Assembly (NCBI GenBank): GCA_002151545.1 | Contig: CP021237.1 | Coordinates: 5,332,001-5,396,000, forward strand | Direction of reading: 5' to 3' | DNA length: 64,000 nucleotides | From: Sphingobacteriaceae bacterium GW460-11-11-14-LB5 | Lineage (GTDB): Bacteria > Bacteroidota > Bacteroidia > Sphingobacteriales > Sphingobacteriaceae | Part shown: piece by piece, positions 7,495 to 15,740 of the stretch | Layout: every line of letters begins with the position of its first letter | How positions within the stretch are numbered: position 1 is the first letter of the stretch | Notes under the pieces: generated by a model | Told to the model about the DNA's origin: nothing | Databases searched by the model: none | The model's input: the letters and a program-made list of their open reading frames with translations, nothing else | Program-made: the position numbers and the translations under genes

Positions 7495-8505
7495 ATGGTA
7501 ACTACCTTATTGGTTGTTGTTGTAATTCTGGCTATTGCTTTCGATTACATTAACGGCTTTCACGATGCCGCTAACTCGATTGCAACAGTTGTTTCTACAA
7601 AAGTTCTTACGCCTTTTCAGGCGGTTTTGTGGGCTGCGTTGTTCAATTTCGCTGCTTACTTTTATTTTACCGACCACAAAGTGGCAAATACAGTTGCTAA
7701 AACGGTAATCGAAAATTATATCACACTTGAAGTTATCCTTGCAGGTTTAGTTGCTGCAATTATCTGGAACCTTTTAACCTGGTGGTATGGTATCCCTTCA
7801 AGTTCATCGCATACCTTAATTGGTGGTTTTGCCGGTGCGGGCATGACACATGCTTTACTTACAGGCGCTAGTCCGCTTGATGCTGTAAACATGGGTTATG
7901 TAATAAAAATTGTTTCTTTCATTGTATTGGCACCGATAATCGGTATGGTGATTTCAGTTGTATTAACACTGATCATTATCAATATCTGTCGTTATGCTAA
8001 GCCGGCAACGGCTGAGAAATGGTTTAAACGCCTGCAGTTGTTATCTTCTGCAGCACTGAGTTTCTTTCATGGCGGTAACGATGCACAAAAAGTAATGGGT
8101 ATTATCGCTACAGCTTTAATCGCCTCTAAAGTGATTCCTAATTTCGACGCCATGCCGGCATGGGTACCCATTGCCTGTTATTCGGCAATATCATTAGGTA
8201 CCATGAGTGGTGGCTGGAAAATCGTTAAAACAATGGGATCGAAAATTACCAAGGTAACCGCGCTGGAAGGTGTAGCTGCCGAAGGTGCAGGTGCAGTAAC
8301 ATTGGGTATTACAGAGCATTTCGGTATTCCGGTTTCTACAACGCACACCATTACAGGTTCGATTGTGGGTGTGGGTGTGGTAAAAAGTGTTTCGGCTGTA
8401 CGTTGGGGGGTAACCATCAACTTAATCTGGGCCTGGATTTTAACCATTCCGGTATCGGCAACACTGGCTGCTATTATTTATGCAGCTATTTACTACTTAA
8501 AGTAA
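7495..8505 (+). CDS. Inorganic phosphate transporter, PiT family
   Basis: Low-affinity inner-membrane symporter that brings in phosphate, usually as a metal-phosphate complex. The 336-residue protein is almost entirely transmembrane helices. It carries the two inverted family signatures: NGFHDAANSIATVVSTKVL near residues 21-39, and FHGGNDAQKVMG near 190 with the matching PVSTTHTITGSIVG near 275. It is shorter than E. coli PitA (about 500 residues) because it lacks the long central loop, which is normal for Bacteroidota members. It is co-transcribed with the DUF47 gene 12 bases upstream and is closed by the terminator at 8532. Confidence 0.95.
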   Translation: MVTTLLVVVVILAIAFDYINGFHDAANSIATVVSTKVLTPFQAVLWAALFNFAAYFYFTDHKVANTVAKTVIENYITLEVILAGLVAAIIWNLLTWWYGIPSSSSHTLIGGFAGAGMTHALLTGASPLDAVNMGYVIKIVSFIVLAPIIGMVISVVLTLIIINICRYAKPATAEKWFKRLQLLSSAALSFFHGGNDAQKVMGIIATALIASKVIPNFDAMPAWVPIACYSAISLGTMSGGWKIVKTMGSKITKVTALEGVAAEGAGAVTLGITEHFGIPVSTTHTITGSIVGVGVVKSVSAVRWGVTINLIWAWILTIPVSATLAAIIYAAIYYLK

Positions 8506-8531
8506 AAACAAAATCCTTTAATATACTCAAG

Positions 8532-8560
8532 AGACCAAAGCTAATCGCCTTGGTCTTTTT
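8532..8560 (+). terminator. Rho-independent terminator after the PiT gene
   Basis: GACCAAAG at 8533-8540 pairs with CTTGGTC at 8549-8555 and is followed by a T run (TTTTT). It lies 27 bases past the stop. Confidence 0.85.
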
Positions 8561-8728
8561 GGTTTTATAATGAATTGGAAAGAATAGCGGGAAACCTTTG
8601 GCTTGGCGGGCGTACCGCTACGCATTATCCTGATGAAACCTGTAAATATACCAGGGACACTATAAGCGGTCTATTCAGCTGCTAAATCGGGATGTGCGCT
8701 GAATGATATGTTGATCGGCTACTAGAAT

Positions 8729-8764
8729 CGTCATTGCGAGGAGGTACGACGAAGCAATCTTAAA
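8729..8764. repeat. Half copy of an intergenic repeat (family B)
   Basis: CGTCATTGCGAGGAGGTACG followed by ACGAAGCAATCT is a motif widely scattered between Bacteroidota genes (established from memory of such genomes). No matching second arm is visible, so this is a half element. The rest of the gap 8561-8850 holds a diverged repeat-like stretch at about 8575-8700 and no coding sequence. Confidence 0.5.
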
Positions 8765-8850
8765 AAGATCGCTAATAGCGGAGTCAATGCTTCCTAATTA
8801 TTAAAACAGAGCACTTCACCTATCCTCAGTACGTAATAAATGGTTGAAAC

Positions 8851-10158
8851 TTAAAACTTAACGCTTATTTCAACTGAATCAATTCCATTTTTAGGCAATA
8901 CCCAATCCGGACCTTCCTGAATCAGCCGTTTCGCTTCCGCATCGGCTTTTTTGTTGAGCGATTTTATAACGCTAACATTGGCTGGCCGGCCGTTACTTTT
9001 AACTTTGAAACTTAAAATTACAAATTGTGCCGGGCCTTTAGGGTTATAAAGTTTATTGTTGTTCTCTAAATATTGGCCATAGTTAATGGTAGAAACCGGA
9101 ATAGGCTTCGTAATATCTTCGGCCGATTTTCCATCCAGGTTTTGTTCTGCATGTAATGTAATTTTTGGTGCAGCAATATTTTCTTTTTTGTGCCCATTCG
9201 AGCCCGTAATTAATGCAATTTCATTTAGCGATTTATTTCCGCTTAATGCACTTTTAATTGCGTTAGGATCTTGCAGGCCAGCTACAGGCAATTCTTTAAA
9301 ACCAATGGCATTAATCAATAAATCCTTATCCTTTGCATTGCTGTCGGCAGGTAAATAAAAATAACCTTTCGCATCTGTAGCGGTTACATTTTTCGAGCCG
9401 GCTAATTTTACAACAGCCCCTTGTACAGGTCGGCCATTACTTTGGTCTACAACATTGCCACTAAATGCAATTTTACTTGATGCTAATGCCGGAGCAGGTG
9501 CTGCAGCCACCACGGCTTCATTTAGTGCACTTTGTTCCGCTTTTGCTTTATAAGCATAAGCCCCAGGGCTTTCTGCTTTTGCCGATCTTGCCCGATTGTA
9601 ATCTGAAACAGCTTTTGCTTCGGCAATTTGTTGCTCGGCAGGTTGTACAGTGGGTTTAGTTTTCGTGTTTTTTGCTAAATCGCCTGTTTTTGCTGCTGTA
9701 ATGGCTTTATCAACTAATGCTGCTCTTGTGCTAATTTGTGCTACGGTATCTTCTTTTGGTTTTGCAGCCGCAATTGTTGTTGTGCTATCCAACTGAACCA
9801 TTACACCGCCTTGTTTGTGCGCTGCAATTTCTGCGTTTCGACGGTTGGTTTCGCGCATAAAGAATAAAATGCTCACTGCAATAAAGGCTACCGTTGCTGT
9901 TGCCGCTATACTTAACCTTTGCGTAGTAATGCCCCAAAGCTTGCGTTTTATAGGTTTCTCAGCAACACGGTCGTAGAGTTGTTTTTGTAAGATAGACAGT
10001 GTTTGCTTGCGTTTTGGCGATTGTTTCAGTCCCTCCAGGGCTTCGGCAACAAAAGGATCCTCTAAAGCCTGTCTTTCTACAAAGTGCATAGCTTTAGCAT
10101 CAAGCTTACCATCCAGGTAATCTTCCAGAACATCAATATCTAACCAATCGTTATTCAC
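8851..10158 (-). CDS. Anti-sigma-factor-like membrane protein fused to carboxypeptidase-regulatory-like and TonB C-terminal domains
   Basis: The 435-residue protein starts with a cytoplasmic anti-sigma-like region (1-75, with LEDYLDGKLD), then one transmembrane helix (81-101) and an Ala/Lys-rich periplasmic linker. A CarboxypepD_reg-like beta domain follows (about 229-295, SGNVVDQSNGRPVQGAVVKL), and a TonB C-terminal-like domain closes the protein (about 350-435). It overlaps the sigma gene at 10151-10158, so translation is probably coupled. The combination suggests that the periplasmic domains contact an outer-membrane or peptidoglycan partner and release the sigma factor. The partner is unknown. 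No SusC-type receptor is adjacent. Confidence 0.82.
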   Translation of the reverse strand: MNNDWLDIDVLEDYLDGKLDAKAMHFVERQALEDPFVAEALEGLKQSPKRKQTLSILQKQLYDRVAEKPIKRKLWGITTQRLSIAATATVAFIAVSILFFMRETNRRNAEIAAHKQGGVMVQLDSTTTIAAAKPKEDTVAQISTRAALVDKAITAAKTGDLAKNTKTKPTVQPAEQQIAEAKAVSDYNRARSAKAESPGAYAYKAKAEQSALNEAVVAAAPAPALASSKIAFSGNVVDQSNGRPVQGAVVKLAGSKNVTATDAKGYFYLPADSNAKDKDLLINAIGFKELPVAGLQDPNAIKSALSGNKSLNEIALITGSNGHKKENIAAPKITLHAEQNLDGKSAEDITKPIPVSTINYGQYLENNNKLYNPKGPAQFVILSFKVKSNGRPANVSVIKSLNKKADAEAKRLIQEGPDWVLPKNGIDSVEISVKF

Positions 10159-10729
10159 TACTGTTTTTCTCTATACAAATCTTTAAATTCCGCTTACCGT
10201 TTTGGATGTAACTCTTAACTTTAAGCATATCGTAGCCCGTAATATCGGCTACTTCTTTATAGCATTTTTCTTGTAAATAAAATAAATCTACGCTTTTTCG
10301 CTGTTCTTCGGGCAAAGTTTCCATACACTTTTCCATAATGGTAAGCTGCGTTTCTTTTGTGTTGTCTATATCCAGATGCACAAACTCGCTGTTTTCCACA
10401 AAAGTATCGTCTATGGAGACATTATTTTGTTTTGCCGATTTCCGAAGTGCCATTAAACAATGGTTCCGCGTTAAAACATGAAGCCAGCTTTTAAAATTCT
10501 GGACCTCATATATTTTCAGCTTCGTTACCAGTTCTTCAAAAATCTGCATTACCGCATCCTTGCTTTGCTCTTCATCTTTAAAGTAGTTTAAGCAAACCCC
10601 GAATACCAAATGCATATATTTATTGTAAAGCGTACCCAATGCGTCCAAATCGCCGGTATTTTTATACTCAGCAATCAGTTTGGCATCGTCTTGCTGGGTG
10701 TTCCCAGCTGTGTTTTTTATAAACCTCAA
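10151..10729 (-). CDS. ECF-type RNA polymerase sigma-70 factor
   Basis: The 192-residue protein has region 2 (about 32-75, LYNKYMHLVFGVCLNYF and EEQSKDAVMQIFEEL) and region 4 (about 140-185, LPEEQRKSVDLFYLQEKCYK with a helix-turn-helix around EVADITGYDMLKVKSY). This is the standard ECF layout. The start is a TTG at 10729. No ATG occurs in frame before region 2, and a stop lies about 30 bases upstream. It overlaps the downstream anti-sigma-like gene by 8 bases, so the pair should work as sigma and regulator. Confidence 0.88.
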   Translation of the reverse strand: MRFIKNTAGNTQQDDAKLIAEYKNTGDLDALGTLYNKYMHLVFGVCLNYFKDEEQSKDAVMQIFEELVTKLKIYEVQNFKSWLHVLTRNHCLMALRKSAKQNNVSIDDTFVENSEFVHLDIDNTKETQLTIMEKCMETLPEEQRKSVDLFYLQEKCYKEVADITGYDMLKVKSYIQNGKRNLKICIEKNSSE

Positions 10730-10945
10730 AAAATGGCAGCTATTTCGAATTATCTTTCAAGTATAAAAAATATTTCTGAGTGATGAGACATAAACTAATT
10801 TTTTAGGAAGAGAAGATCCTAAATATTTTACGTTGTTGACTATTTTTTGAAAGGTTTAAATGGTGTTCCCGTGTCCAAAGACTTATCTTTGAGGGTAAAA
10901 GGAAAGTATGGCAGTTGTTTTGCTAAGCATGATTAAACACACGAA

Positions 10946-11707
10946 ATGAAAAAGATCAATATTGTAACGGCATCACTGGCCATGCTGGTATTTGCAAGCC
11001 TAAATGTTAGCGCACAGATTAAGCTGAGTGATATATTTAAAAAGATAACCGAAAAACAGGGCACCACAACAGCAGCTACCGGAACACCTTCTACTTTTGA
11101 AATAGGACAGGGCATTAAAGAAGCGCTACAAATTGGTGTTTCTGCAGGTGCTGACAGGCTTTCGCTAAAAGATGGCTTTTTGGGTAACCTGGCTGTTAAA
11201 ATCCTGATGCCTCCGGAAGCACAAAAAGTTGAAAAAACATTGCGTAGTATAGGTTTGAACAAACTTTGCGATAATGTGATTGTAAGTTTAAACCGTGCCG
11301 CTGAAGATGCGGCTACCGAAGCGAAGCCTATTTTTATATCAGCCATTAAACAAATGACTTTAACCGATGCAACGAATATCCTTTTAGGAAACAAAGATGC
11401 AGCTACCGAATATTTTAAAAGGGTAACCACCGCACAATTGATGCAAAAATTTAGCCCGATTGTAACCACCAGCCTGAATAAGGTAAATGCCACCAAGTAT
11501 TACAGCGATTTAACTACACAATACAACCGCTTGCCTTTGGTAAAACCCGTAAATACCAACCTAACGGAATACGTTACGCAAAAAGCAATAGATGGTTTAT
11601 TTGTTGAAGTGGCTAAGGAAGAACTCAAAATTAGGGGTAACCTGAGCTCAAGAAGCACTACATTATTGCAAAAGGTATTTGGTTACGCGGATAAGAAAAA
11701 GATTTAA
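10946..11707 (+). CDS. DUF4197 domain-containing secreted protein
   Basis: The 253-residue protein has a Sec signal peptide (residues 1-23, ending NVSAQ) and then a helical DUF4197 domain. Conserved segments are GIKEALQIGVSAGADRLS (about 57-74), AEDAATEAKPIF (about 116-127) and a C-terminal GLFVEVAKEELKIR. The function of DUF4197 is unknown; the protein should be periplasmic. A TATCTTTG box at 10884-10891 fits a -7 element but has no clear -33 partner. The gene is divergent from the ECF sigma gene and is followed by a non-coding stretch with a small hairpin. Confidence 0.85.
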   Translation: MKKINIVTASLAMLVFASLNVSAQIKLSDIFKKITEKQGTTTAATGTPSTFEIGQGIKEALQIGVSAGADRLSLKDGFLGNLAVKILMPPEAQKVEKTLRSIGLNKLCDNVIVSLNRAAEDAATEAKPIFISAIKQMTLTDATNILLGNKDAATEYFKRVTTAQLMQKFSPIVTTSLNKVNATKYYSDLTTQYNRLPLVKPVNTNLTEYVTQKAIDGLFVEVAKEELKIRGNLSSRSTTLLQKVFGYADKKKI

Positions 11708-11763
11708 TCTGTTTAATTGTGGCTCAGGAGGACACGAACTGTAGCGGAAAGAATCAATTGCCT

Positions 11764-11785
11764 CGGTCTGTGTGCTCACACACCG
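11764..11785. repeat. Hairpin repeat, family D (copy 1)
   Basis: CGGTCTGTGTGCTCACACAC and the closing CG form a near-perfect hairpin (TCGGT-GTGTG / CACAC-ACCGA). It resembles CGGTTGGTGTCTCACCGACC at 15021-15041 in layout. No T run follows, so I call it a repeat rather than a terminator. Confidence 0.45.
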
Positions 11786-11870
11786 AAATTAGAAAGTTTG
11801 TATTAAGTAAAATATAGCTTCCCGAGCTTATCCGGAACAACAGAGCCAAAAACTATTTGTAAAATTGTAC

Positions 11871-12797
11871 ATGATGAAGTTCAACAAACCATTTGCTTTA
11901 GCTTGTATTGCAATGGTATTAACTGCTTGCAATAGCAACAAAACCGAAGAAAATGCCAAAGCCGTTTTAGATACTGTTTCGTTAAGCAGTAAAAATTTCG
12001 CGCTGGCTTATCAGGATGGAGATAAAATTGTAGCCACAAGTATTGATACGATGAAACAGATTTCATTTGGTGGCGCTACCGATCCGGCGATTTCCCCGGA
12101 TGGAAATAAACTGGCCTATACCCTGAGCGATTCTACCGGGAACAGGTCAATTTGGATTGCCGATATGGAAAACAAAAGCCAGGGCAAATTGCAGGTAAAC
12201 AGCCATAATTATTATCAGGCCATGTGGTCGGCTGATGGAAGCGCGATCGCTTTCAATATTTTTAACAGTAAAAACCTATGGAAGATAGGCGTAATTAAAA
12301 CCGATAACTCGGGATATGTGATGCTCGATAGTGCATCTAAAATAAATGTTTATGCCCCAACCTGGAAAAATGAAAAGGAAATCATCGGGCAGGACCTTAA
12401 TAACCTGTACACCTTTGATCTAACAGGAAAGTTAATCGATACCAAACCGATAGCCGATTTGATCGGGAAGGAATTTTCCATCGCAAGTAGTAATCGTTTC
12501 TTTTATACAAGAGATGGAGCCAAACTGATTTTTAATGCAGGGAATAACGATGTTCTGGACGGATTGACAGGACCGAGTGAAGCCGTTTATGTTTTAGATC
12601 TGGCCAGTAAAAAAGTAACGCGGATTTCGCCAAAAGGTATAAATGTTCCTTATGTTTTTCTTACTGCCGATGACCGGATCTTTTACAGCGGCGCTGAAAA
12701 ACCTTTCACACAGAGCAAAATATATGTTGCTGATTTAAACGGGAATGTTAAAACGATAGTGGATAAAGGAAACAATCCAACGGGTGCATTGAAATAA
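11871..12797 (+). CDS. Beta-propeller (TolB/WD40-like) lipoprotein
   Basis: The protein of about 308 residues begins with a lipoprotein signal: MMKFNKPFALACIAMVLTAC places the acylated Cys near residue 20. The mature part has PD40/TolB-like blades, for example DPAISPDGNKLAYTL and AMWSADGSAIAFNIF followed by LWKIGVIKTD. The ATG at 11871 (or 11874) is preferred to the TTG at 11865, which adds only two residues. It is probably anchored to the inner or outer membrane facing the periplasm. The ligand or enzyme activity cannot be told. A ketopantoate-reductase-like gene starts 5 bases downstream and is likely co-transcribed. Confidence 0.8.
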   Translation: MMKFNKPFALACIAMVLTACNSNKTEENAKAVLDTVSLSSKNFALAYQDGDKIVATSIDTMKQISFGGATDPAISPDGNKLAYTLSDSTGNRSIWIADMENKSQGKLQVNSHNYYQAMWSADGSAIAFNIFNSKNLWKIGVIKTDNSGYVMLDSASKINVYAPTWKNEKEIIGQDLNNLYTFDLTGKLIDTKPIADLIGKEFSIASSNRFFYTRDGAKLIFNAGNNDVLDGLTGPSEAVYVLDLASKKVTRISPKGINVPYVFLTADDRIFYSGAEKPFTQSKIYVADLNGNVKTIVDKGNNPTGALK

Positions 12798-12802
12798 TCC
12801 GC

Positions 12803-13744
12803 ATGATCATGCCAAATAAAACAAGAATTGTTATTGTAGGAATTGGTGGCGTGGGTGGGTATTTCGGAGGTTTATTGTCTAAGAAATACAGCAGTGCAAA
12901 TGATGTGGAAGTTGTTTTTGTTGCCCGCGGCGAACATTTAAATGAGATACAAAAAAAGGGTTTAACGGTAATAAACGGCAACGAAAGTTTTATCACTCAG
13001 CCATTTTTAGCTACTGATGATTATGGTAAGATTGGCCTGGCCGATTATGTGATCATCTGCAGCAAAAGCTACGATTTAACACAAACCATCGAAAAGTTAA
13101 AACCCTTAATTAACCGCAAAACGGTATTATTGCCACTTTTAAATGGCGTTAGTGCAAGCGATCAAATTTTAGAAACCCTGCCACATGCAAATGTTTTGAA
13201 AGGCTGTGCTTTTATCGTTTCCAAAATCAAATCACCCGGCATCATCGAAAATTCCGGCAATATTCAAAAACTGTCTTTTGGGATGGATGGGCCACTTAGT
13301 GATGCGGTTTTACAGCTGAAAAATTTAATGTTTGATGCCGGAATCGATGTAACGGTTTCGGATAAAATCTCTACCGCCATCTGGGAAAAATTTATATTTA
13401 TTTCTCCTACGGCCACTTCCACCTCTTATTTCGATAACACCATTGGAAAGGTACTGGAAGAAAATCTTCAAACGGTCATGAAGTTAATTGAAGAAGTGAA
13501 AAACCTTGCCCTGGCTAAAGGCGTAAGCATCAGTGGTGACATTTCGGATAAAACATTAAATACGATGAAATCGATGCCCTATGAGGTTACTTCATCCATG
13601 CACCGCGATTATCTCAACCAAAAACCGCAAACAGAAGTAGAAGCATTAACAGGCTACATCGTACGCGAAGCCGAAAAACTTGGCATGGCTACGCCAACTT
13701 ATCATAAACTGTACGAAGGATTGCTCAAAAGAAAACCATTGTAA
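12803..13744 (+). CDS. Ketopantoate reductase family protein (PanE/ApbA-like)
   Basis: NADPH-dependent oxidoreductase family whose best-known member reduces 2-dehydropantoate to pantoate in coenzyme A synthesis. The 313-residue protein has an N-terminal Rossmann motif (VGIGGVGGYFGGLL, residues about 11-24) and the C-terminal all-helical ApbA_C domain (about 185-308, with WEKFIFISPTA). Length is normal. Whether it is the true pantoate enzyme or a paralogue for another 2-oxo acid is not decided by the sequence, since no other panthothenate gene is nearby. It sits 5 bases after the propeller lipoprotein, an unusual partner. Confidence 0.85.
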   Translation: MIMPNKTRIVIVGIGGVGGYFGGLLSKKYSSANDVEVVFVARGEHLNEIQKKGLTVINGNESFITQPFLATDDYGKIGLADYVIICSKSYDLTQTIEKLKPLINRKTVLLPLLNGVSASDQILETLPHANVLKGCAFIVSKIKSPGIIENSGNIQKLSFGMDGPLSDAVLQLKNLMFDAGIDVTVSDKISTAIWEKFIFISPTATSTSYFDNTIGKVLEENLQTVMKLIEEVKNLALAKGVSISGDISDKTLNTMKSMPYEVTSSMHRDYLNQKPQTEVEALTGYIVREAEKLGMATPTYHKLYEGLLKRKPL

Positions 13745-13857
13745 GTCGCTAAAAATCAGGTTGATTTGATCAAAAATGCCGATTTTATGAAAAAAGTAAA
13801 GAAAATTTAAAGTAATATTGAGTTTCATCCGTTTACTGGGTTATTAAGCAAAATTTA

Positions 13858-14409
13858 GTGCCAACAAACGAACCTCAAAATATCATTTCAACGGTTGCCA
13901 ATTATGGTAAACGCTTATTCAGTTTCATCCGTGGAAGGGTGAATACGGATGAGGATGCAGAAGATATTTTACAGGATGTTTGGTTTCAGCTCAGCAACCA
14001 ACCCGAAGCAGGTGCCATCGAGCAGATCAGTGGCTGGTTATATCGGGTGGCCAGAAATAAGATCACCGATAAATACCGCAAACAAAAAGAAGAATCGTTA
14101 GAAGATTTTACTTTCGAAGGGGAGGATGGTGAAATCAATTTTAAAGAAATTTTACTAGCTGAGGCTTACTCACCCGAAGAAGAGAGTTTAAAGAAACTAT
14201 TCTGGGATCAATTGTTCTTGGCGCTTGAGGAGCTGCCCGAAAATCAACGTTATGTATTTGTTCAGAACGAACTCGAAGAACGTACCTTTCAGGAGCTGGC
14301 AGATGAGAGCGGAGAGAATATCAAAACATTAATATCAAGAAAAGGTTATGCGGTAAAACATTTGCGTAACCGCTTACAAAATTTATATCAGGAATTTATT
14401 AACTATTAA
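13858..14409 (+). CDS. ECF-type RNA polymerase sigma-70 factor
   Basis: The 183-residue protein has region 2 (about 15-75, RVNTDEDAEDILQDVWFQL, then SGWLYRVARNKITDKYRKQ) and region 4 (about 120-175, LEELPENQRYVFVQNELEE, then TFQELADESGENIKTLISRK). It starts at a GTG at 13858; no in-frame ATG precedes region 2. A gene for a short membrane protein starts 10 bases downstream. No classical anti-sigma gene is adjacent, so that short membrane protein is the first candidate for a regulator (inference). Confidence 0.88.
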   Translation: MPTNEPQNIISTVANYGKRLFSFIRGRVNTDEDAEDILQDVWFQLSNQPEAGAIEQISGWLYRVARNKITDKYRKQKEESLEDFTFEGEDGEINFKEILLAEAYSPEEESLKKLFWDQLFLALEELPENQRYVFVQNELEERTFQELADESGENIKTLISRKGYAVKHLRNRLQNLYQEFINY

Positions 14410-14419
14410 ATTTACAGAC

Positions 14420-14770
14420 ATGATGAATAGAAATTTTAATCGCGGTAAGAAATTCATGTTCTTTTTCCCTGTAGCGGTGCTTATTGCAGCGGTACTGGGT
14501 TACGTAGTTATGTCTTTATGGAACTGGATTTTGCCGGAAGTAGCCCATGCAGGGCGGCTTAATTATTGGCAGGCCCTTGGTTTGCTCGTGCTTTGCAGAA
14601 TATTGTTCGGAAATTTCAATAAAGGAGGGCATGGTGGCGGCGGTTTCCGTGAGCGTGCCCGGGGAATGCGGGCCAAATGGGATTCGATGAACGAAGAGGA
14701 GCGGGCAAAATTTAAAGAAGAATATAAACGGAGATGTGGCGGATGGGGCCACCACCGAAATAAGGAATAG
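14420..14770 (+). CDS. Small membrane protein of unknown function downstream of ECF sigma
   Basis: I do not recognise a named family. The 116-residue protein has two hydrophobic segments (about 12-36 and 47-63), a Gly-rich linker (GGHGGGGFRERARG) and a charged C-terminal tail with WDSMNEEERAKFKEEYKRRC and a final Gly/His-rich end. The tail resembles the metal-binding or protein-binding tails of small envelope stress proteins. It begins 10 bases after the ECF sigma gene and is closed by the terminator at 14777, so the two form an operon. A role in sensing for the sigma factor is possible. Confidence 0.7.
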   Translation: MMNRNFNRGKKFMFFFPVAVLIAAVLGYVVMSLWNWILPEVAHAGRLNYWQALGLLVLCRILFGNFNKGGHGGGGFRERARGMRAKWDSMNEEERAKFKEEYKRRCGGWGHHRNKE

Positions 14771-14776
14771 GCAAAG

Positions 14777-14802
14777 GCTCCGAAGAAATTCGGAGCTTTT
14801 TT
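14777..14802 (+). terminator. Rho-independent terminator
   Basis: GCTCCGAA at 14777-14784 pairs perfectly with TTCGGAGC at 14789-14796 and is followed by TTTTTT. It lies just after the stop of the gene at 14420-14770. Confidence 0.9.
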
Positions 14803-14854
14803 GTTTTATCTATTTCTCCGTTATTCTGAACATCGTGCAAGCCTCTCCGCGAAT

Positions 14855-15085
14855 CGTCATCTCGACCGCAGCAACGCGGAGTGGAGAGATCTATCAAGAT
14901 AGATTTTTAGTAGAGTGGTCCGTCTTTCCCGCGCAGGCGGGAATCTTAAAGCGCTTGCATTACGATTCCCAATCGAGTTGGGAATGACGACTCCTGGTAG
15001 GCTAACATTATTTATTCTATCGGTTGGTGTCTCACCGACCGAAAGGGTAACGACTAAAAGATCCTTCATTGCATTCAGGATGACA
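14855..15085. repeat. Composite of intergenic repeats (families A, C, D and E)
   Basis: Four different repeat types lie head to tail in this gene-free stretch. A family A half (CGTCATCTCGACCGCAGCAA onward) is at 14855-14907. A complete family C palindrome is at 14921-14989 (GTCTTTCCCGCGCAGGCGGG to CAATCGAGTTGGGAATGACG). A family D hairpin is at 15021-15041 (CGGTTGGTG / CACCGACCG). A family E end, ATCCTTCATTGCATTCAGGA followed by TGACA, is at 15060-15085. Short open frames in this stretch come from the repeats and are not genes. Bases 15086-15230 are AT-rich and probably hold the promoter of the next operon. Confidence 0.7.
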
Positions 15086-15230
15086 AAATTCTTTAGTCAA
15101 TAAAAAAATCAAAATAATTTAAAGTAAAAATAAAGGTTCGCCGTCTTCCTATATAAATAACAAAAACAACAGTGTTGGTAACTCAACTCATTTACGGTGA
15201 ATTGATTACCATGCTTTAAAATTATAAGGA

Positions 15231-15497
15231 ATGAAAAAAATATTAAAAACCATAGGATTCGGGATTGTACTTGGTACAGTCGCTTTCTTCATACCATTTG
15301 TATTCAAATTTATATTGGCCATCATGCTGATCGGTTTAATGTTCAGGATTTTTATCGGCGGGAGACGCCATTATTTCCATAACCGCTTTAACGGCTTCGA
15401 AAATTATTATAACCCTATTGTACCGATTGATAACCAATGGTACAGACCAACCGTACAAGGCAATGGAACAGTTAACAATATTAACATAAATGATTAA
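15231..15497 (+). CDS. Small membrane protein of unknown function
   Basis: An unrecognised 88-residue protein. It has a hydrophobic N-terminal half (about 8-50) that can form two closely spaced transmembrane helices, then a polar tail rich in Asn, Tyr and His (RRHYFHNRFNGFENYY). It starts a tight run: the next gene begins 5 bases later, and the following ones are separated by 4 and 55 bases, ending with an Hsp20 gene. The compact spacing and the preceding ECF sigma unit suggest a stress-related operon, which is inference. Confidence 0.65.
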   Translation: MKKILKTIGFGIVLGTVAFFIPFVFKFILAIMLIGLMFRIFIGGRRHYFHNRFNGFENYYNPIVPIDNQWYRPTVQGNGTVNNININD

Positions 15498-15502
15498 GCG
15501 CC

Positions 15503-15736
15503 ATGAGAACATTTAGAATATTACTGGCACTGGCTGTTGCCGCAGGAACTTTTTACAGCTTAAATGTACTGGCCGTTCAGAATGGATACCGCGATCGGTT
15601 AGATTTTAAAAACAGGCATTATCATGATGATTGCCAGCAAGAACATCATAGAAACCATAATTACAGTCACCACAGCAGAAAAATGGACGATACCATGATT
15701 ACACCTGTTGACAGTATAAATCCATTAAAAAGATAG
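15503..15736 (+). CDS. Small secreted or anchored His-rich protein
   Basis: An unrecognised 77-residue protein with an N-terminal hydrophobic segment (about 5-24, signal peptide or anchor) and a strongly His-rich centre (residues 38-60, with HYHDDCQQEHHRNHN). The His cluster and one Cys suggest metal binding, but the family is unknown. It begins 5 bases after the previous gene and ends 4 bases before the truncated glycosyltransferase gene, so it is clearly part of the operon. Confidence 0.6.
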   Translation: MRTFRILLALAVAAGTFYSLNVLAVQNGYRDRLDFKNRHYHDDCQQEHHRNHNYSHHSRKMDDTMITPVDSINPLKR

Positions 15737-15740
15737 CGTT

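Noticed and set aside
8178..8447. Open frame of 89 codons on the minus strand inside the PiT gene
   Set aside because: It is antisense to a certain gene, and its composition follows from the codon pattern of that gene.
8851..10729. FecI/FecR-type regulator of the SusC gene
   Set aside because: The anti-sigma lacks a FecR domain, the SusC protein lacks an N-terminal signalling domain, and the two are 48 kb apart.
10933..11496. 187-codon minus-strand frame over the DUF4197 gene
   Set aside because: The plus-strand frame has a signal peptide and family motifs. The antisense frame has no family features and is a shadow.
14712..15103. Several overlapping small frames on both strands
   Set aside because: They lie in the terminator and composite repeat region and encode no conserved protein; the frames are repeat by-products.
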